Origin: Entoloma clypeatum
Taxonomy: Eukaryota; Basidiomycota; Agaricomycetes; Agaricales; Entolomataceae
NCBI GenBank assembly: GCA_963565915.1
Contig: OY751488.1
Coordinates: 3,658,001 to 3,722,000 of the forward strand
Reading direction: 5' to 3'
DNA: 64,000 bases
The notes under the pieces were generated by a model. That model was not told where the DNA came from. It saw nothing but the letters and a program-made list of their open reading frames with translations, and searched no databases. Below, piece after piece: positions 1 to 12,700 of this stretch. The stretch's first letter is position 1, and every line of letters begins with the position of its first letter. A program made the position numbers and the translations under genes.

Positions 1-1646
1 TTCACAGCTTTCTTGTTTGGCACAGGTTCCACGCAGCCAAAAGCGGCATAAAGCGCGCTCTAGATCGTGACTACAGAAAAAACAAAAATTGAATGAACCA
101 CAAAATATGGAACATATACACGTACCTGAACCTACAGTCAGCTCGTAAGCATTCTCCTGCCAAGAAATATCGGCAGACACGGCTTCCACCAGATGTAGGT
201 CGCCCACGTCCGGCTCCATTGTTGTTAGTCGGAAACCTCCCCCCATTTGGGAAGCCTCCCCTTGCAGGGGGCCCTCCCCGAACACCTGAAACCCCTGAAA
301 CCAGTGTGACTCTACCGCCCATAGGTTGCATTCTAATTTGGGGGGCCTGGGTCGTCGGTAAGCCGCGATCTACCAACCAGCCCATGGCACGCTCAAAATC
401 GTAACCATTTGCAGCCAGCGCCTCTTCGAGCTCGGACGGAGCGAGAGTGGATCCAAACACGGAAGAGAGCACGTCAAACGGCGTCATACCGTCGGTGAGG
501 GCGAGAGATGGGTCAGGGGCGCTGTCTCCAAGGTCTTCTTCATTCGCATCAGGGACTGAATATGGAGGCATATTTTGATATGGCCAAGGTAGATTGTCAA
601 AATCAGCATCAGTGATAGCGTGGAAGGATGGTGGCGAAGTAGACGTGGCAAAGGGATCAAAGGGGTCGTCTTCTTCGTCATCCGGGAGAGAAGATGTGCG
701 CAGAGTTGAACTCGGCGTCAGTGAACGAGGTAGGAGGCTTGGTGATTGGTCAGCGATGAGAGGGGCGGCTATTGCGAGATTAGAAGTAGCTCTGGGCGAG
801 TTGTGGGCCCAGAGATCAGGCGGGGGCGTTTCTGTTCGTAGAAAGTGGGCGCTGGGGGCAGTAGGTGCAGCCGACAGGGGACGTGGAATAGGCTTGAACT
901 CGGTGGCTTTTGCGTTGAGCAGACGAGGCGATGAGAGAGGAGACGCTGGGAGACTGGCGGTAAATTGAGCCTGGGCTTGGGCTTGGGCATGAGCGAGGAT
1001 GGGAGACGACTGTGGTGAGTATTCGCTCTTGTTCGACATGAAAAAGGGTGGCGGGATTGTGCCGGCAAGGGGCGAGGTCACTGGTGTATGCGGGCGTCTG
1101 AACAACTGCGCGAGAGGAGACGTGGGTGCCGAAGCCGGGGTGTCGGGGCGGGCAGGATACAGGCGGTTGGAATTGGTGGACGCGCGGGACGATGGTCTTG
1201 AGATGGGACGACGTGTTGGGGTCAAGAAGAGAAAGGGGACGCCGGCGACATCGTCTCGGTGTTTGTGCATCAGGTCCAAGACATTTTGTTCCAGCTGGTC
1301 GCCAGTCAGTACGGGGCGATAGCGGGTAAGACAATGTGGGAGCTCAGACCGTCTCGCCGTCCATGTTGTATGTCCTCTTCAGCAGCGTCTTCAGCTCGTC
1401 CTCCTGCTCTCCATCGAGCAGCGCGACGACCTTGTTCACGAGTGAGGCGCTGACGCGACTGAAGTCGTCGCCATCCGCATCGCTGTCGTAATTCTCCAGT
1501 GGCTTGTACTGGCGAGCGATCGCCGAGAGCTGGGCACGGGTGTGCGGAAATTTTGGAACTGCATTTGCTGCATCGTAGGCAGAACTGAATCCAGGCGAAT
1601 CGTAAGTCACTGAGCGCGCCAGCGGCGGGGATAGCGTGGCAGCCAT
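1..1646 (-). CDS. CUE-domain, CCCH zinc-finger protein (3' end outside window)
   Basis: Exons 1646-1350, 1294-126 and 70 to beyond base 1; the introns (1349-1295, 125-71) are canonical GT-AG. The start is the only ATG that opens exon 1. The first 99 residues are a compact folded-looking segment, followed by a long Ser/Pro-rich and AQ-repeat disordered stretch. A CUE-like helical segment (TDGMTPFDVL to MGWLVDRGLP, around residues 360-410) comes next. Two adjacent CCCH fingers follow: the first is CRYFLAGEC...CRFSH, completed across the second intron, and the second begins CRFWLRGTC and leaves the window. In fungi this arrangement usually continues into an Smr nuclease domain, linked to ribosome-associated mRNA quality control. 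That C-terminal part is outside the window, so the Smr domain is inferred. It is divergently transcribed from the membrane-protein gene at 1912. Confidence 0.85.
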
Positions 1647-1911
1647 CGTGGACGGGGAATATGGTGGTTCGATGCCAAGCGCAGCCCGGGCGAACCAAAC
1701 AAACCTGAGCGGCGCTCAGCGCTCAGCCGCCAACAAGGTTGATCTCTCATATATCCAGCTCTTCGTCCGCTAATGCCGACGAGGTGAACGATCGGCATTG
1801 ACGACAAACGAGGACCTCGATGCAAAAAAGCTGTGTTCTTTGTTCTGTTGGGGGCGGTGTCGAGCACCGTATATAACTTGTATCAGCGCTTGTCCACCAG
1901 CCCTTTGAACC
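1647..1911. promoter_or_regulatory. divergent intergenic region
   Basis: 265 bp between the CUE/CCCH start (1646, minus) and the membrane-protein start (1912, plus). An AT-rich TATA-like stretch lies at about 1870-1878, 35-40 bases before the plus-strand ATG. I see no other element I can name. Confidence 0.4.
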
Positions 1912-3520
1912 ATGCAGGCCACCGCGAACCTAGCGTTATTCGATCCAGATACTGACGAAGACGAGGAATGGTGGCAATCCGAGCCTCCAGAAGGTCTTCG
2001 GCATCGTGGACTGAAGAGAGCTCAATGTAAAGGATGCGAAAGGTTCGTATGAACGAGGCCCTCATTGTTACATTTTCCTGACGTGGCTTACAGGATTGTA
2101 ACTCTCTCCACCCTTCTTTGCGAGTGAGAACCCGTTCCACGGAAGTATGCTCGTCATGTGTATTCTCACCTTCTTTGTAGAGATTGCGCCGAAGCTGGCC
2201 CCTCAAACTATAGAACACCGGAGTTGTCTGCTATAGCCCTTCCTCCCAACGATCCATCTCTCGGTCTGCAGCCGCTGGCTGAAGAATCAAAACCAAAATC
2301 GACGTCATTTGCCAATTCGATTTCAACAGCCGCGACCTTCTCTGAAACTCTCTTCCTCACCTTCATCGGTTCCCTAGCGCAAATTCGGTATCATGCCAGA
2401 AGATTGCGTCCCCTCTTTCCACATGTATACCTCGCTATTTTTCTCTACATCCCAACCTATTATTCTACCAGCGCTTCCTCGATCCTCGAGCTGGCAGCCG
2501 TCTGCGAACCAAACTATGAAGACCCAGTGCCATTTATCAATGACGAGGCCGACACCAGCCCACAAACTCCACCCAAGCACATAGCCATCATCACTACATC
2601 TCTCCGCCAGCCACAAAATGGAGAAACACTTCCAGACGAAATGATACCAACGAGGCCCAACGCTTCCCCTGCAATCCACACTCGAGCCTTGCATCACCCA
2701 ACTCGACAACCCACCGTCCTTTCGCCCACAGAAACGCTCGACGGAAATTCATACCCACCATCCCCGTCCCAACCCACCAATCCCGCCTCACTAACCCAAC
2801 TCCGAGAAGCTTGGAAGACCTACGTCAAAATCCGCCTGCGAGAGTGGAAATATCTCTTCACATTCTCTACTCTGATTGTTGGGTCCGCATACCCTCTCCA
2901 TACCCGTTCCACTTTAAACTACCTTCTGTAGATTTGCAATCGCAGTCTTCCAAATCCCCGACACGTCGCAAGACCTCGTCATCCGCGTCTTTGCCTCACT
3001 AAGCCTCTTCCGCGCCTTGGTAGGAGCCATCTATGCTCCCATCCTTTGTGCACTCTTCCTCGACCCACGAAACCACATACTGACAGAATTTTTCGCGATA
3101 TCGTGGATGAGAGTATGTTCCCTTCTTCTATCCGCGTCTCTGCACGAAAGATACTATTATTCTTCGTCATCAGGAAACAAGGCGGCGAGACGGACGAACG
3201 GACTGGAAACCATGGATCATACTCTCTCTACCCGCCATTGCTACTTTTTGGTAAGATATTACCCCATTTAGGTCCCGTCTCCAAACTGACTACCATACCC
3301 CGGCAGGTCTCTCATATTCTTCTTCATCGCTATGTTCGCCTTCGTCTGGCGCACCGGCGCCTCCTCCCCATCCTCTCCGCCCACACTGCCATTCGGACTG
3401 AGTACCCTGCTGCGCTCCGTAATGGCAGGGTGGGCACTGCTGGACATCGGGCTCGCAGTGTGGATCTGTCGCACGATAACAAGGATTGGCGGAGAAGCGA
3501 GCCGAGCACAGCATCAGTGA
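1912..3520 (+). CDS. multi-span membrane protein with N-terminal zinc ribbon (copy 1)
   Basis: Exons 1912-2042, 2094-2123, 2181-2882, 2932-3112, 3174-3250 and 3307-3520 join to 444 codons plus nothing extra (1335 nt including stop). An acidic N-terminus leads into a zinc-ribbon-like pair, CKGC (about residue 39) and CEDC (about 54), split over three exons. Hydrophobic segments follow at about residues 110-130, 275-295, 310-330, 365-390 and 410-430, so this is a 5-6 span membrane protein. Between the first and second spans lies a Pro/Thr-rich linker. I do not recognise the family; it resembles uncharacterised Agaricomycete proteins. The N-terminal CxxC pairs recall ARV1 or zinc-ribbon membrane proteins, but the ARV1 core motifs are not visible. 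A diverged tandem copy follows at 3856-5959. Confidence 0.75.
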
Positions 3521-3855
3521 AAATGGCATTTGGTGAGGTTGTTACATCATTTTTCGTTTCTTTTTTGGGATTCTGGAGGAGCATACCGAGTTGTGTGGAA
3601 TCAATGATGCTTTTGTAATTTATAGTCGGTTTGAAGTGGCTTCAGCGGTTTCACAAGACTTAGACTTGAGGGAGTGAGTAGAGCGTCTTCAGCCCGGCTT
3701 CCCCGTCCGCGTCGAATGTTCAACAGATTGACCCTGCCTAGCCACCCCGTTTGTGTGATCAGCGGGGGACCTGATCGAGATCTGTCGATGCCTAGAACCA
3801 ACTCAAGGATGTGGGCAAAATACCATCCCTCCTTTGACCCTTCTGAGGACTCGCC
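3521..3855. other. intergenic, nothing recognised
   Basis: 335 bp between the two tandem copies. It holds the 3' flank of copy 1 and the presumed promoter of the Zn2Cys6-fused copy. No repeat or RNA gene is apparent. Confidence 0.5.
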
Positions 3856-5959
3856 ATGAAGGCTGAAAAATCGAGCATCAACGCCTCTTCTCGGTCCGCC
3901 CTGCCATACTGGCCTGCTCTCCGTGACACTGGTGCAAGGCGTCGCACCACCATAGCTTGTGTAGAATGTCGACGGTGGGACACTTTCGTGCATTCAGACA
4001 GGTTCCAAAATTGACCCCAAGTTACCTGCACAGAGTCAAGATCAAGTGCGCTTGACTATGAATCTGATGTCAATCCACTCCAGGTGCTGACAGAAGTGCG
4101 TCTCAGGTGTGGCGGGGGATTGCCATGCAGGTGAGTAGCTCGCTGGCTGATCTCAGCTACTGACCTCTCGCTCTAGCAACTGTGTCAAGAAGAATCGTTC
4201 CTGTAAGTCGCGTCCAGGCGGTTATTCTCTGTTGGTTACTCATACTTTGCAGGCTTCTTAAAACCCATAGAGCGCCACACGGACTCCGAATTTCGTTCCG
4301 CCAGCGGTGACCCCTTCAATAATGTACTTTCCCATGAGAGCTTCAGTGATGTACCTCTGTACGAGGATCACGGCGTGAAGAGAGCTCAATGCGAAGAATG
4401 CGGGAGGCTAGTGGTGCCACTAAGCCTGTATTGTATTTACTAATGTACCATACAGAACCGTCACCGTATTTGGTCTCAAGCCCGTCCGTTGCGAGTGCGT
4501 TCTCCGAGTCATTTCATGGAGGGATTTTTTCTCGTCATATTGACCATGTTCTTCACAGAGATTGCGCAGAAGCTGGACCCTCTATCGACGAACCCTATAT
4601 TACCCCAAGCCTCCCCAAAAGCCTCCTCACTCAGGTTCCATCCCCGATTCCGTCTCCTATAGAACCTGACTTGAAGCCGACCCCACCTGTCGACCCCGTT
4701 TCGACCACCGTGACGTTCTTTGGAATCTCTTTCCCTCTTCTCCTTACTTTCTTCACGGGTCCCTTGGGGCGAATTCGACCTCCTGTCAGAGGGCTACGTC
4801 CTATCCTCCCCCTTCTACTTCTTTCTCTCTTGCTCTACATCCCAATCTACTATTCCACAAACGCATCCCCGATCCTTGAACTGGCAGCCCCCTGCGATCC
4901 AGACTCTGAAAAACCTAGTTCAGCCCATAGATAGCGATACCGACCTTCAGTCGGCCCCCAACGAAATGACGGTCCCTCCTTCTATCCGTAGCGCCAGCCC
5001 CTCAGTAGATGGAAGGATTCAAATGAACACCGTCCCAAGGATGTCCGCGCCTCACCCAACTCAACAACCCACCGTCTTTTCGTGCCCAGAACAGCTCGAC
5101 GGAAGGTCGTACCCTCCGCCCCAATCCCAACTCACAGAAACCGCCTCTCTAAACCAGCTCAAAGAAGCCTGGAAGACTTACTCAAAACACGACTACAAGA
5201 GTGGAAATACCTCTTCAAATTCTCTTGTCTGATCGTTGGGTATGTATACCCTCCCCATCCATTTCCATCCCGCATCAACTTTCCTCCAGATTCACAATTG
5301 CAGTCTTCCAAATCCCAGATACATCGCAAGACCTCTTCATCCGCGTCTGTACGTCCCCAAGCCTCTTCCGCGCCATCGTAGGAGCTATACATGCACCCGT
5401 CTTCTGTGCACTCTTCCTCGACCCTCGAAATCACGTTCTCACAGAGCATTTCGCCATATTATGGATGAGAGTAAGTTACCGTTCTTGTGATTAGCGGTGC
5501 CTCGACACCAGAGATGCCAATATTATTGATCATCAGGAAACGAGGCCATGGCAGGACGGGCGAAGAAATTGGAAACTATGGATCATGCTCTCTCTACCCG
5601 CCGTCACCACTTTCTGGTATTTATGAGCACCCTCAGATTATCTCTTATTCCGGAGGACCAAACCCCCCCTTCATAGGTCCCTCATATTCTTCATTCTCGC
5701 CATGCTTGCCTTCATCTGGCAGACCGCTGCCTCCGCCCCGTCATCTCCGCCCACACTGCCGGCTGCGCTGAGTTCACTGGTGCGCTCGGTAATGACAGGG
5801 TGGACAATACTGGACATCGGGCTCGCAATCTCCATGGATCTGTCGCACGATAACGAGGATTGGTCGAGGAGCATCGAGACAAGCGCAGGTTCGGTAAGCG
5901 GAGGCCATTGCTATGTTTCTAGATGTTATTTGGATGTCACATTCCTGTGGGGCGCTTGA
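3856..5959 (+). pseudogene. Zn2Cys6 domain fused to zinc-ribbon membrane protein (copy 2), frameshifted
   Basis: Exons: 3856-3974, 4034-4045, 4107-4130, 4177-4202, 4253-4406, 4456-4494, 4559-5239, 5290-5470, 5537-5616, 5677-5959. The first four exons encode a complete Zn(II)2Cys6 cluster, with spacing C-x2-C-x6-C-x5-C-x2-C-x6-C. Exon 5 runs in frame into the KRAQC segment shared with copy 1, and the CEEC...CEDC ribbon and membrane spans follow. No in-frame ATG occurs between the zinc cluster and the ribbon, so the fused start is the only start. Against copy 1 there is one extra base near 4915 and one missing base near 5186. The summed exon length stays a multiple of three, but the shifted stretch meets TAG at 4932-4934. 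If both shifts are real the product is about 249 residues: zinc cluster, zinc ribbon and one membrane span. The intron at 4407 is of GC-AG type. Confidence 0.7.
4407..4455 (+). other. GC-AG intron in the fused membrane-protein gene
   Basis: The donor reads AG|GCTAGT and the acceptor TACAG, with a CTAAT branch-like motif 15 bases upstream. No GT donor restores the CEEC-to-CEDC zinc-ribbon frame. The equivalent intron of copy 1 (2043-2093) has a normal GT donor. Confidence 0.6.
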
Positions 5960-6184
5960 AGCTTGAAGTGTATTGTTTTTGTTCATCAAACAGAAGTGGA
6001 AACGCTATATTCAATGCAATCTTGACCTGCTAAGGATCTTCCGCGACAAGTAGCCCGAGGCACAAGCACTCCACAAGTTGGCGATAATGCCTCAAGTGCC
6101 CCGCTCTATCTTGTTCTCCTGAAGTGGAATTTACAACAAGGTCTTCGCGGGGCCGATTACCTTACGTCCCTCGATACTGTCATC

Positions 6185-9100
6185 CTACAGCTTCGCCCCT
6201 TCTACCTGTATCGTCAGCTCCTCAAGCCCAGGTATCTTCTCTCTCAACAACGATTCCACTCTCTCGACCACACGATCTAGTCTAGTATACGTAGTCCGTT
6301 GCGCAGAATGCGGACCCCCCGGGTCAAACGACGACGCGGAAGGTGCAAGCTGGACGTGTATCGACCCAATGATCGCTGACGCATCCTTGGGCCAAAACCG
6401 CGGGGAGGTATAGGACGCTAATCCGGGGATGGAAGGGAGCTGCAATCACAGTGATAGTATCATCAGTACTTGTGTCGATTGGTAGTTCCTTGAAAAGCAT
6501 TTACCTCATCGAGTGCGGTCTCGATTATCGCGTCACGATCGGCCAAGTCAAGGGCCAAAATTTTCCCTGTGTCCAAAACCAGAGGAAGAACGCTTGCGGC
6601 GATCATGATCGCAATGAACAACGAAGCTATTGGATCAAATCCAGTCCACCCGTATAATTGTATCAAAATTGTAGAGATGATGACACCGACAGAGCCAAGG
6701 GTATCCTTGTAAACGGGTCAATTCCATCGCCATCGAATGACGTTATCGAGAGAGCTTACAGCCATGACATGCAAAAACACGCCACGCATGTTATGACTGT
6801 GGCCTTCATGATGCACTGCCGAAGAATGAGAATGACCACCCTTATGATGTGTCGTGAGATGTTCATCATGTCCAAACTGGTAGCTCGGTGTAATGGGCGT
6901 CGCTGGCTCGTGGACGTGAGCTACATCGGTCCGTCCTTCGTCATCCTGACCAGGAGCCGTATGGATGCGGATCGATGGACCGCGTGAGTGTCGCTTGGTT
7001 GGACCGGTATTTCCGACCTCAGCATGCGACGAGTGGGAATGTGAGTGTGCTTCCATGGGAGGTGCGGAGTGAGGTTCTTCGCAATGGGAGTGGCCATCCG
7101 GTGAATGGGTGTGGGAATGAGAATGCGCATGGGAATGGTCATGATGATCTATGAGTGACGACGGTTGTGAATGACTTCCTTCAGAGGAAGTGGAATGGGA
7201 ATGGGAATGAGGCGAAAAAGCTTGCAGGGGGGGTGGGGCTGAAGGAGGGGGAGAATGCGAGTGCGAGTGCGGATGAGAATGAGAGTGTGTATGCGACTCT
7301 GACTTCTCAATAGCGGGCAAATGTGAGTGAGTACTATGAGTAGAAGAAGTATGGCTATGGCCATGATCGTGGGTGTCATTTGTGGAATGAGAATGCCCAT
7401 GTGAATGAGAGTGAGAGTGGCCGCCCTGCGAGACAGGTTAGCATTGCCAGGTAACTAGCTTCATGGAGGGCCTACGTGATGATGATGTCCGCCCATAGCA
7501 AACATCCCGAAGAGATTGACGGCTAATCCTAGAGAGCTAACAAGCAGAAGCTGGCTAGTGTTCATCTCGGGGGGATCCAAGCTGAAAAGGGGCTGATCAT
7601 TTCACCTTATTGGATATATAAATGATGCTGAACTCACAGCCGTTGGATAGCTTCGAACACGATGAATATCGATATCAGTATGAGAAATATTCCGTTGGCA
7701 AACCCTGATAGTGTTTCAATCCGGCCATAACTGAGGAAAAAGATTCATGAAGAACAATCCAGCATATTGAACAATGAACATACCCATATGTAAAGCGCTC
7801 ATTCGGTTCCCATGTCGCCATAACGGACGCGAAGAGACCAACGCCAATAGCCATACAATCGAAAGCCATGTGTATTGCTACCAGGCTTTATGAGCATTCT
7901 ACCACCCGAGTACATGTTAGAAAGATAAACACACCATCGGAAATCAACCCCAAACTATTGGTCCATACACCATAGAGCATTTGGACCGTCATGTAACACA
8001 TATTTAAACAGAGAAAATAGAATATCTTTCTAGATTCAGGGTTTGAAAGGATAGTCTTCAAGTACGATTTCAACAACCGCGCTGCAGGTGTACGAGGGGG
8101 ACCTGTAAATGCATCCACACTCTCGGGATACATACCTAAGATGATTCGTGAGCAACCATTTTTAGGAAGGCTCGAATCTGCCTTACCAGCATATAGGAAA
8201 CCTGCCACGAAGACATCACTCCACGCGGGGAAATGCGAGAAAGCCAAACTACCCAGTATCGCGGAAAGCACAGCAACAGCAGGGTACGACAGAGTGAAAT
8301 GCGGTGACGTGAGCGACAGATGGTTCAGTGAAGTGGCCGTGATGGGTAAAAAGAACAGCAGCGAATACGCAACGACTGGGACAATAGCGAGAGACATGAG
8401 GGGTAAATCAGGGCCAGTTGGAAAGCCAAGCTGGACAGCAAAAAAAAAATCAAGAACATAAATCAAAAGACAAGATCGATTTCAACATACCAGAAATGTC
8501 CTGAAGAAGTAGAAGGGAAGTGCGAAAGCGGAGGCGCCGAACATAGTCGCAGCGATAGTAAATTTATCTCCTAGGGATGGAAACATAACTCCTTGTGTGT
8601 GTTGGAGAGCACTGGAGGCCAACGCGTATAGCATCAACGCCCCATAACCTGCGAGAGACCGCCAGGAATTCGGAGACAGCAATTGAGTATCTGACAGGAG
8701 AGCAACCAAGAGCGCAATCCCAATGAAAAGGGCCTTTCGTGCCTGAGATATGGACATTAGCGCCGCAACCGAAGACTAGAGACTAATGTCAATCACCGAA
8801 CTCATACTAAGCAACGTCCCCGTCCATAAAGTCGAAAAATTCGTGAACAGAATCACCCTTTCACCAGCACAAAAACGTCAAAAATAATTCTGGACCCAAA
8901 AACAACCCATACCTAGTGGACGAAAGCCGGTACAACGCCGTGAAAAGTGCTCCCTGCTGCACAAACAGCAGTAGCGATGACATACCCAGGAGCGACCACT
9001 GGAAACCCCCCGATCCAGACATCAGCCGATCGTTGTTCCACCAGTGAATATAAAAAGACACACCTCAATCGACTTCCGCTTCCCAACCTGTCCGGTAAAC

Positions 9101-9383
9101 CCCTCCCAAACCAATACGCACAACCCCCCGCACGCCAGCAGACGCATCACCACCCAGAACACGCCGACGTCGAGATCCAGAAGCCATTCCTTCGCCGCAT
9201 GAAGCGAAAAGACAAAGAGAGCGTTTGAAAGCAATATATTGGGTATATATCTACTGGGGATACTGTCATAACACAGTAAGGATGTGTGGTGTGAGTTTCC
9301 GGATCGGACACGTACGATGTGGACAGGACTTTTGCGGGCCTCAAACTGATTTTATTCCGTGTACGAGCATCGGGCGCAGGCAT
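6185..9383 (-). CDS. MSC2: Msc2/ZnT-type zinc transporter with giant His-rich loop
   Basis: Exons, minus: 9383-9316, 9262-9064, 8998-8913, 8857-8797, 8742-8491, 8430-8187, 8135-7935, 7877-7784, 7730-7638, 7581-7476, 7425-6760, 6705-6505, 6439-6185; 2526 nt, 841 aa. The open frame continues upstream of 9234 without an ATG, so the start was placed on the short first exon at 9383. The N-terminal half carries many extra membrane spans, as in yeast Msc2 and human ZnT5. The C-terminal cation-diffusion-facilitator core has zinc site residues SDAIHMAFD (about residue 367) and HVMAD (about 689), and the YGRIETLSGF motif. Between them lies a 220-residue cytosolic loop with more than 50 histidines. Msc2 moves zinc into the ER/secretory pathway, usually with partner Zrg17. 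Function is by family; only the metal residues and topology are seen. Confidence 0.9.
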
Positions 9384-9702
9384 GCTACCTGGCACTGGAA
9401 GTATGAGGGAAAGGAACGAATGGGAGATGCTTGTCAAAGACTAATGTAACGCTTCCGAAGAAACAGCGAAATTTACATGCATCAGTGCAATTCTGGCTAG
9501 CATACTAACTACAACAAATAAAGATAGTTATTCGACCTACATTACTCCTCGAGAAAGCACGACAGATATACTACATTTCAAAGCTGCTCATAATCCAAAA
9601 GACAGCATAACAAGAGCAATACTTATAGCGTAGGGTAGTGGAGATCTTGTCATGAAATAGACATACATACATATGAGAGCATGTGCGGACCGATCGCGAT
9701 GG
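9384..9702. other. intergenic: MSC2 promoter side and 3' flank of the Zn2Cys6 regulator
   Basis: 319 bp between two minus-strand genes. AT-rich, with short ATAC repeats near 9660-9672. No RNA gene or repeat is visible. Confidence 0.4.
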
Positions 9703-12700
9703 TCAGTTCAAGGTATTATAGTTCGAGAAGAAATTCTGCCACGAGTCGGCTGGGTGATAATGAGGATGATGTGGGGATGGTGTATCTTCAGGCGGCGTCA
9801 AAGACTGCATGTTATACCCATTCATCGGATATCCAAAAATGTCGTGCAGAGCTTCCAGCGGGACGTTCGGAGTACCATACGTCGGTACTATCATGGGTGC
9901 AGGGAATGTTCGATACGATGACTCCGGAAAGGTTTGTTGAGGTTGCATCTCACTGTGATACTGCCACTGTACGACGTTCGTGGCGGTTGCGGCATCTGCG
10001 AAGCGGGGTCCATTGTGAACAGGCGACGCAGGTTGCGAAGACGGGCTCGCGGAGCTGTATGACGGCGATGATGGCGATTTCTGTGGTACAAGGCGCGTCA
10101 CTCCATTGAGTGGAGACAGCTCATTGGGTTCCTTCTTTACGGTCCGCTCAAAGTAGGAATGACCATTCGTCATTCCGTGTACACGCGTATTTGCCTCCGC
10201 AGCGTCTCCATCTTCTGTCAAGCTTTCCAAGATAGGCTAAACATCGTCAATGAGCTAAAGGACAAACATGTTGCAGAAGTATGAAACCGACCAAAATCTT
10301 TGCTGTCCGAGTCCGATCCGTAACCCGCGAGAAAAGCGTTTTCGCAGCTTTGAGCGACACCAACGCAGATTGTGATAAGCGCATCCCGGGCTTGACCGAG
10401 ATGGTTCCCAATACGATCTGCCAAGAAACGATGAGGTCCTGCATATGGAAATGAGGTGGAACCGACAAGACATACAGCACAAGAGAACACATGTGTAAAC
10501 AAGAACCACATTCGTTCAGTCAGAACAGGATGTTGCTTGAACAGGCTCTCAATCAGACCAACAAATGCACACGCGCTTGTATATACAGCCAAGACCGATG
10601 AAGCATATTTTGTTGCCATTGGGTCACTGGGGTTGTCTTCCATCGCCTGCGCAAAATATCCTCGATGCATGTAGAACAACGCTAGGGGGAGCGGAATCAA
10701 TTCAATATGATGAAAGGTTGGACGAAACTGTATGTATAACTCACTCATCTCTTTGATAGCAAAGGCGGTATACCGCTGCATCGTTAGTTCGACAGGTACG
10801 TCCTCCAATTCAGGGCCTGCTCCAGGTCCTCCGAAACCGGGCGGCAGCAAACTCGGCGGGATAGTGAAGAGCCTCACTTTCTTGTCAAGGTCTTGTATCA
10901 CCTTGTAACTGGGGGTTCGAGCGCAGAAAGCCTGGTCATGGACAATATTGAGGCACTGCGACGTAAATCGGTGTTTCCACGCCGCAACTATCGACAAGTG
11001 AACATCCAGAATGGTGTAGCGTGACCCAGAACTTACAAGACATCTCGACCTCTCCTGAAGCTGTTGTCACCGTGTCATGTGGAAGCTTGGCGTCAATGTG
11101 GAGAAGTGATAGCGAAGGTGGGCGTCCGAATGTCAAACTCTATAAGTAAGAGAGGTTTATATGATGGTTCTGATGCGAACTAGATTTGTCCTTACTTGCC
11201 ATGAGTCGTATGTGAGCAACTCGTAGAACAATTCGCGCCGTTTCTGTGCTTCCGCTGGTTCCACTTTCCATTTGTTACTATCCCGATCTAAACATGAGAA
11301 ATCCTGAATAACAGAAGCCAAAAACGCCGACTAGAAGACTCACGTAGCCCGAGCTATCAAGATCCTGGGTCAGATGACACGAGGGTAAGAGGGGAGGGAA
11401 GTGGGTACTGACACTCTGAGCCAATTTGACAATCATGCCCATGATCACCCATCTTGGACCAGATATGTCAGATAAGAACATAAAGTGGCACATCATAATC
11501 TGCAAAAAAGATCAAAAGCGAGCTCGAAATTTGAACAGATGTGGAGTTTACCAGAGCCTGAATACCAGGAATTGACTGTTCTTCTATCACAGAGTCGAGT
11601 CCAAGAGCGGCTCGGGCAAGTTCAAAATATTGCATAGCCTCCGGCGACTTGTGAGATTTGTCAAGATCTAGCAAAGTTCCAAAAGCGAGGGCCATCAAGA
11701 GGACGGCTAGCAAATGTGAGCCTGTAGATTCCTGGTATGCAGCGCTCCTTTCATATATCGGGCGAAATATTGTGTCAAGAAAGTCTTGTTGCGGTATAGG
11801 AGTGTACCTGTGGATGTCAAGGGCCTATATTAGCTGTGCTGTGGCGCTCCGCGGAAGGACCTACATCCAAGCGGCATGGCGGAAGTATATGCTACATATA
11901 CTTTGGGCAGCAGATGCCGATGGGAGGGAGCGGACGATAGATTCGCGAATATCCCGATCGGTGTTGTTAACCGCAAAGGAGAACGGGAATGAGGCGCTCG
12001 ATCTCTGGACCTCCAAAGACAATGATGAATTTTGGCGTGGGATTCCCTCCTCGGCCTCGTATGCCTCTTCGTTCTGGTGAAATGGAAATGTAGTGCGCTC
12101 TTAGATAGATAATCGGAAAAACGCACTTGAAGGAGATACTGACAAAGGATGATATTAACTTTCTGATGAGTAATTGAAAGTGCTGACATACCCAGGCGCT
12201 AGCTGCTTGGCCGAAGAATGTAGAACGACCACCATGAGAAATGCGTCTAGAGGGGATCTCGTCAGAATCAGATGGCAAGCTGTATTTAGGACGACGGACA
12301 GGGAGCCCATGGACTCGATAGCATCACCAGATTCTGTTTTCTCCTCCTTGAGTTGATGTGGATCCATCGCTTCACGTTCTAGAGGCCGCTTTATTTGCCG
12401 GAGTTCCTCGGTCAGCAATGGATGAGTGAGGGTGGAATGCATGCGGTGAGATTCTGCGAGGGCATCTTCTAGATGTCGTACGCGGGTTGCCAGCTGAGCA
12501 ATCTTCTCGTGAAGTACCTCTGTATTGGCGAGCACGAATCTTAAGGGGGGGTTTTAGTGTGGCGGAAATACATGCAAAGTCGGATGCACCTATTGCCCTT
12601 TCCGGTGGTAAGAGAATCTGTAATAATTATATGAGCAAAGGCGGAGACAATGCGACTCGGATAAACGACCATTTGGACAAATCTGCCCACACCCTTTCTT

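Noticed and set aside
93..404. Plus-strand open frame opposite the CUE/CCCH gene
   Set aside because: Lies antisense to well-supported zinc-finger exons and has no recognisable content.
9232..9234. Start of the zinc transporter at 9234
   Set aside because: The codon there is TTG and the frame is open upstream; an in-frame exon with ATG at 9383 fits better.
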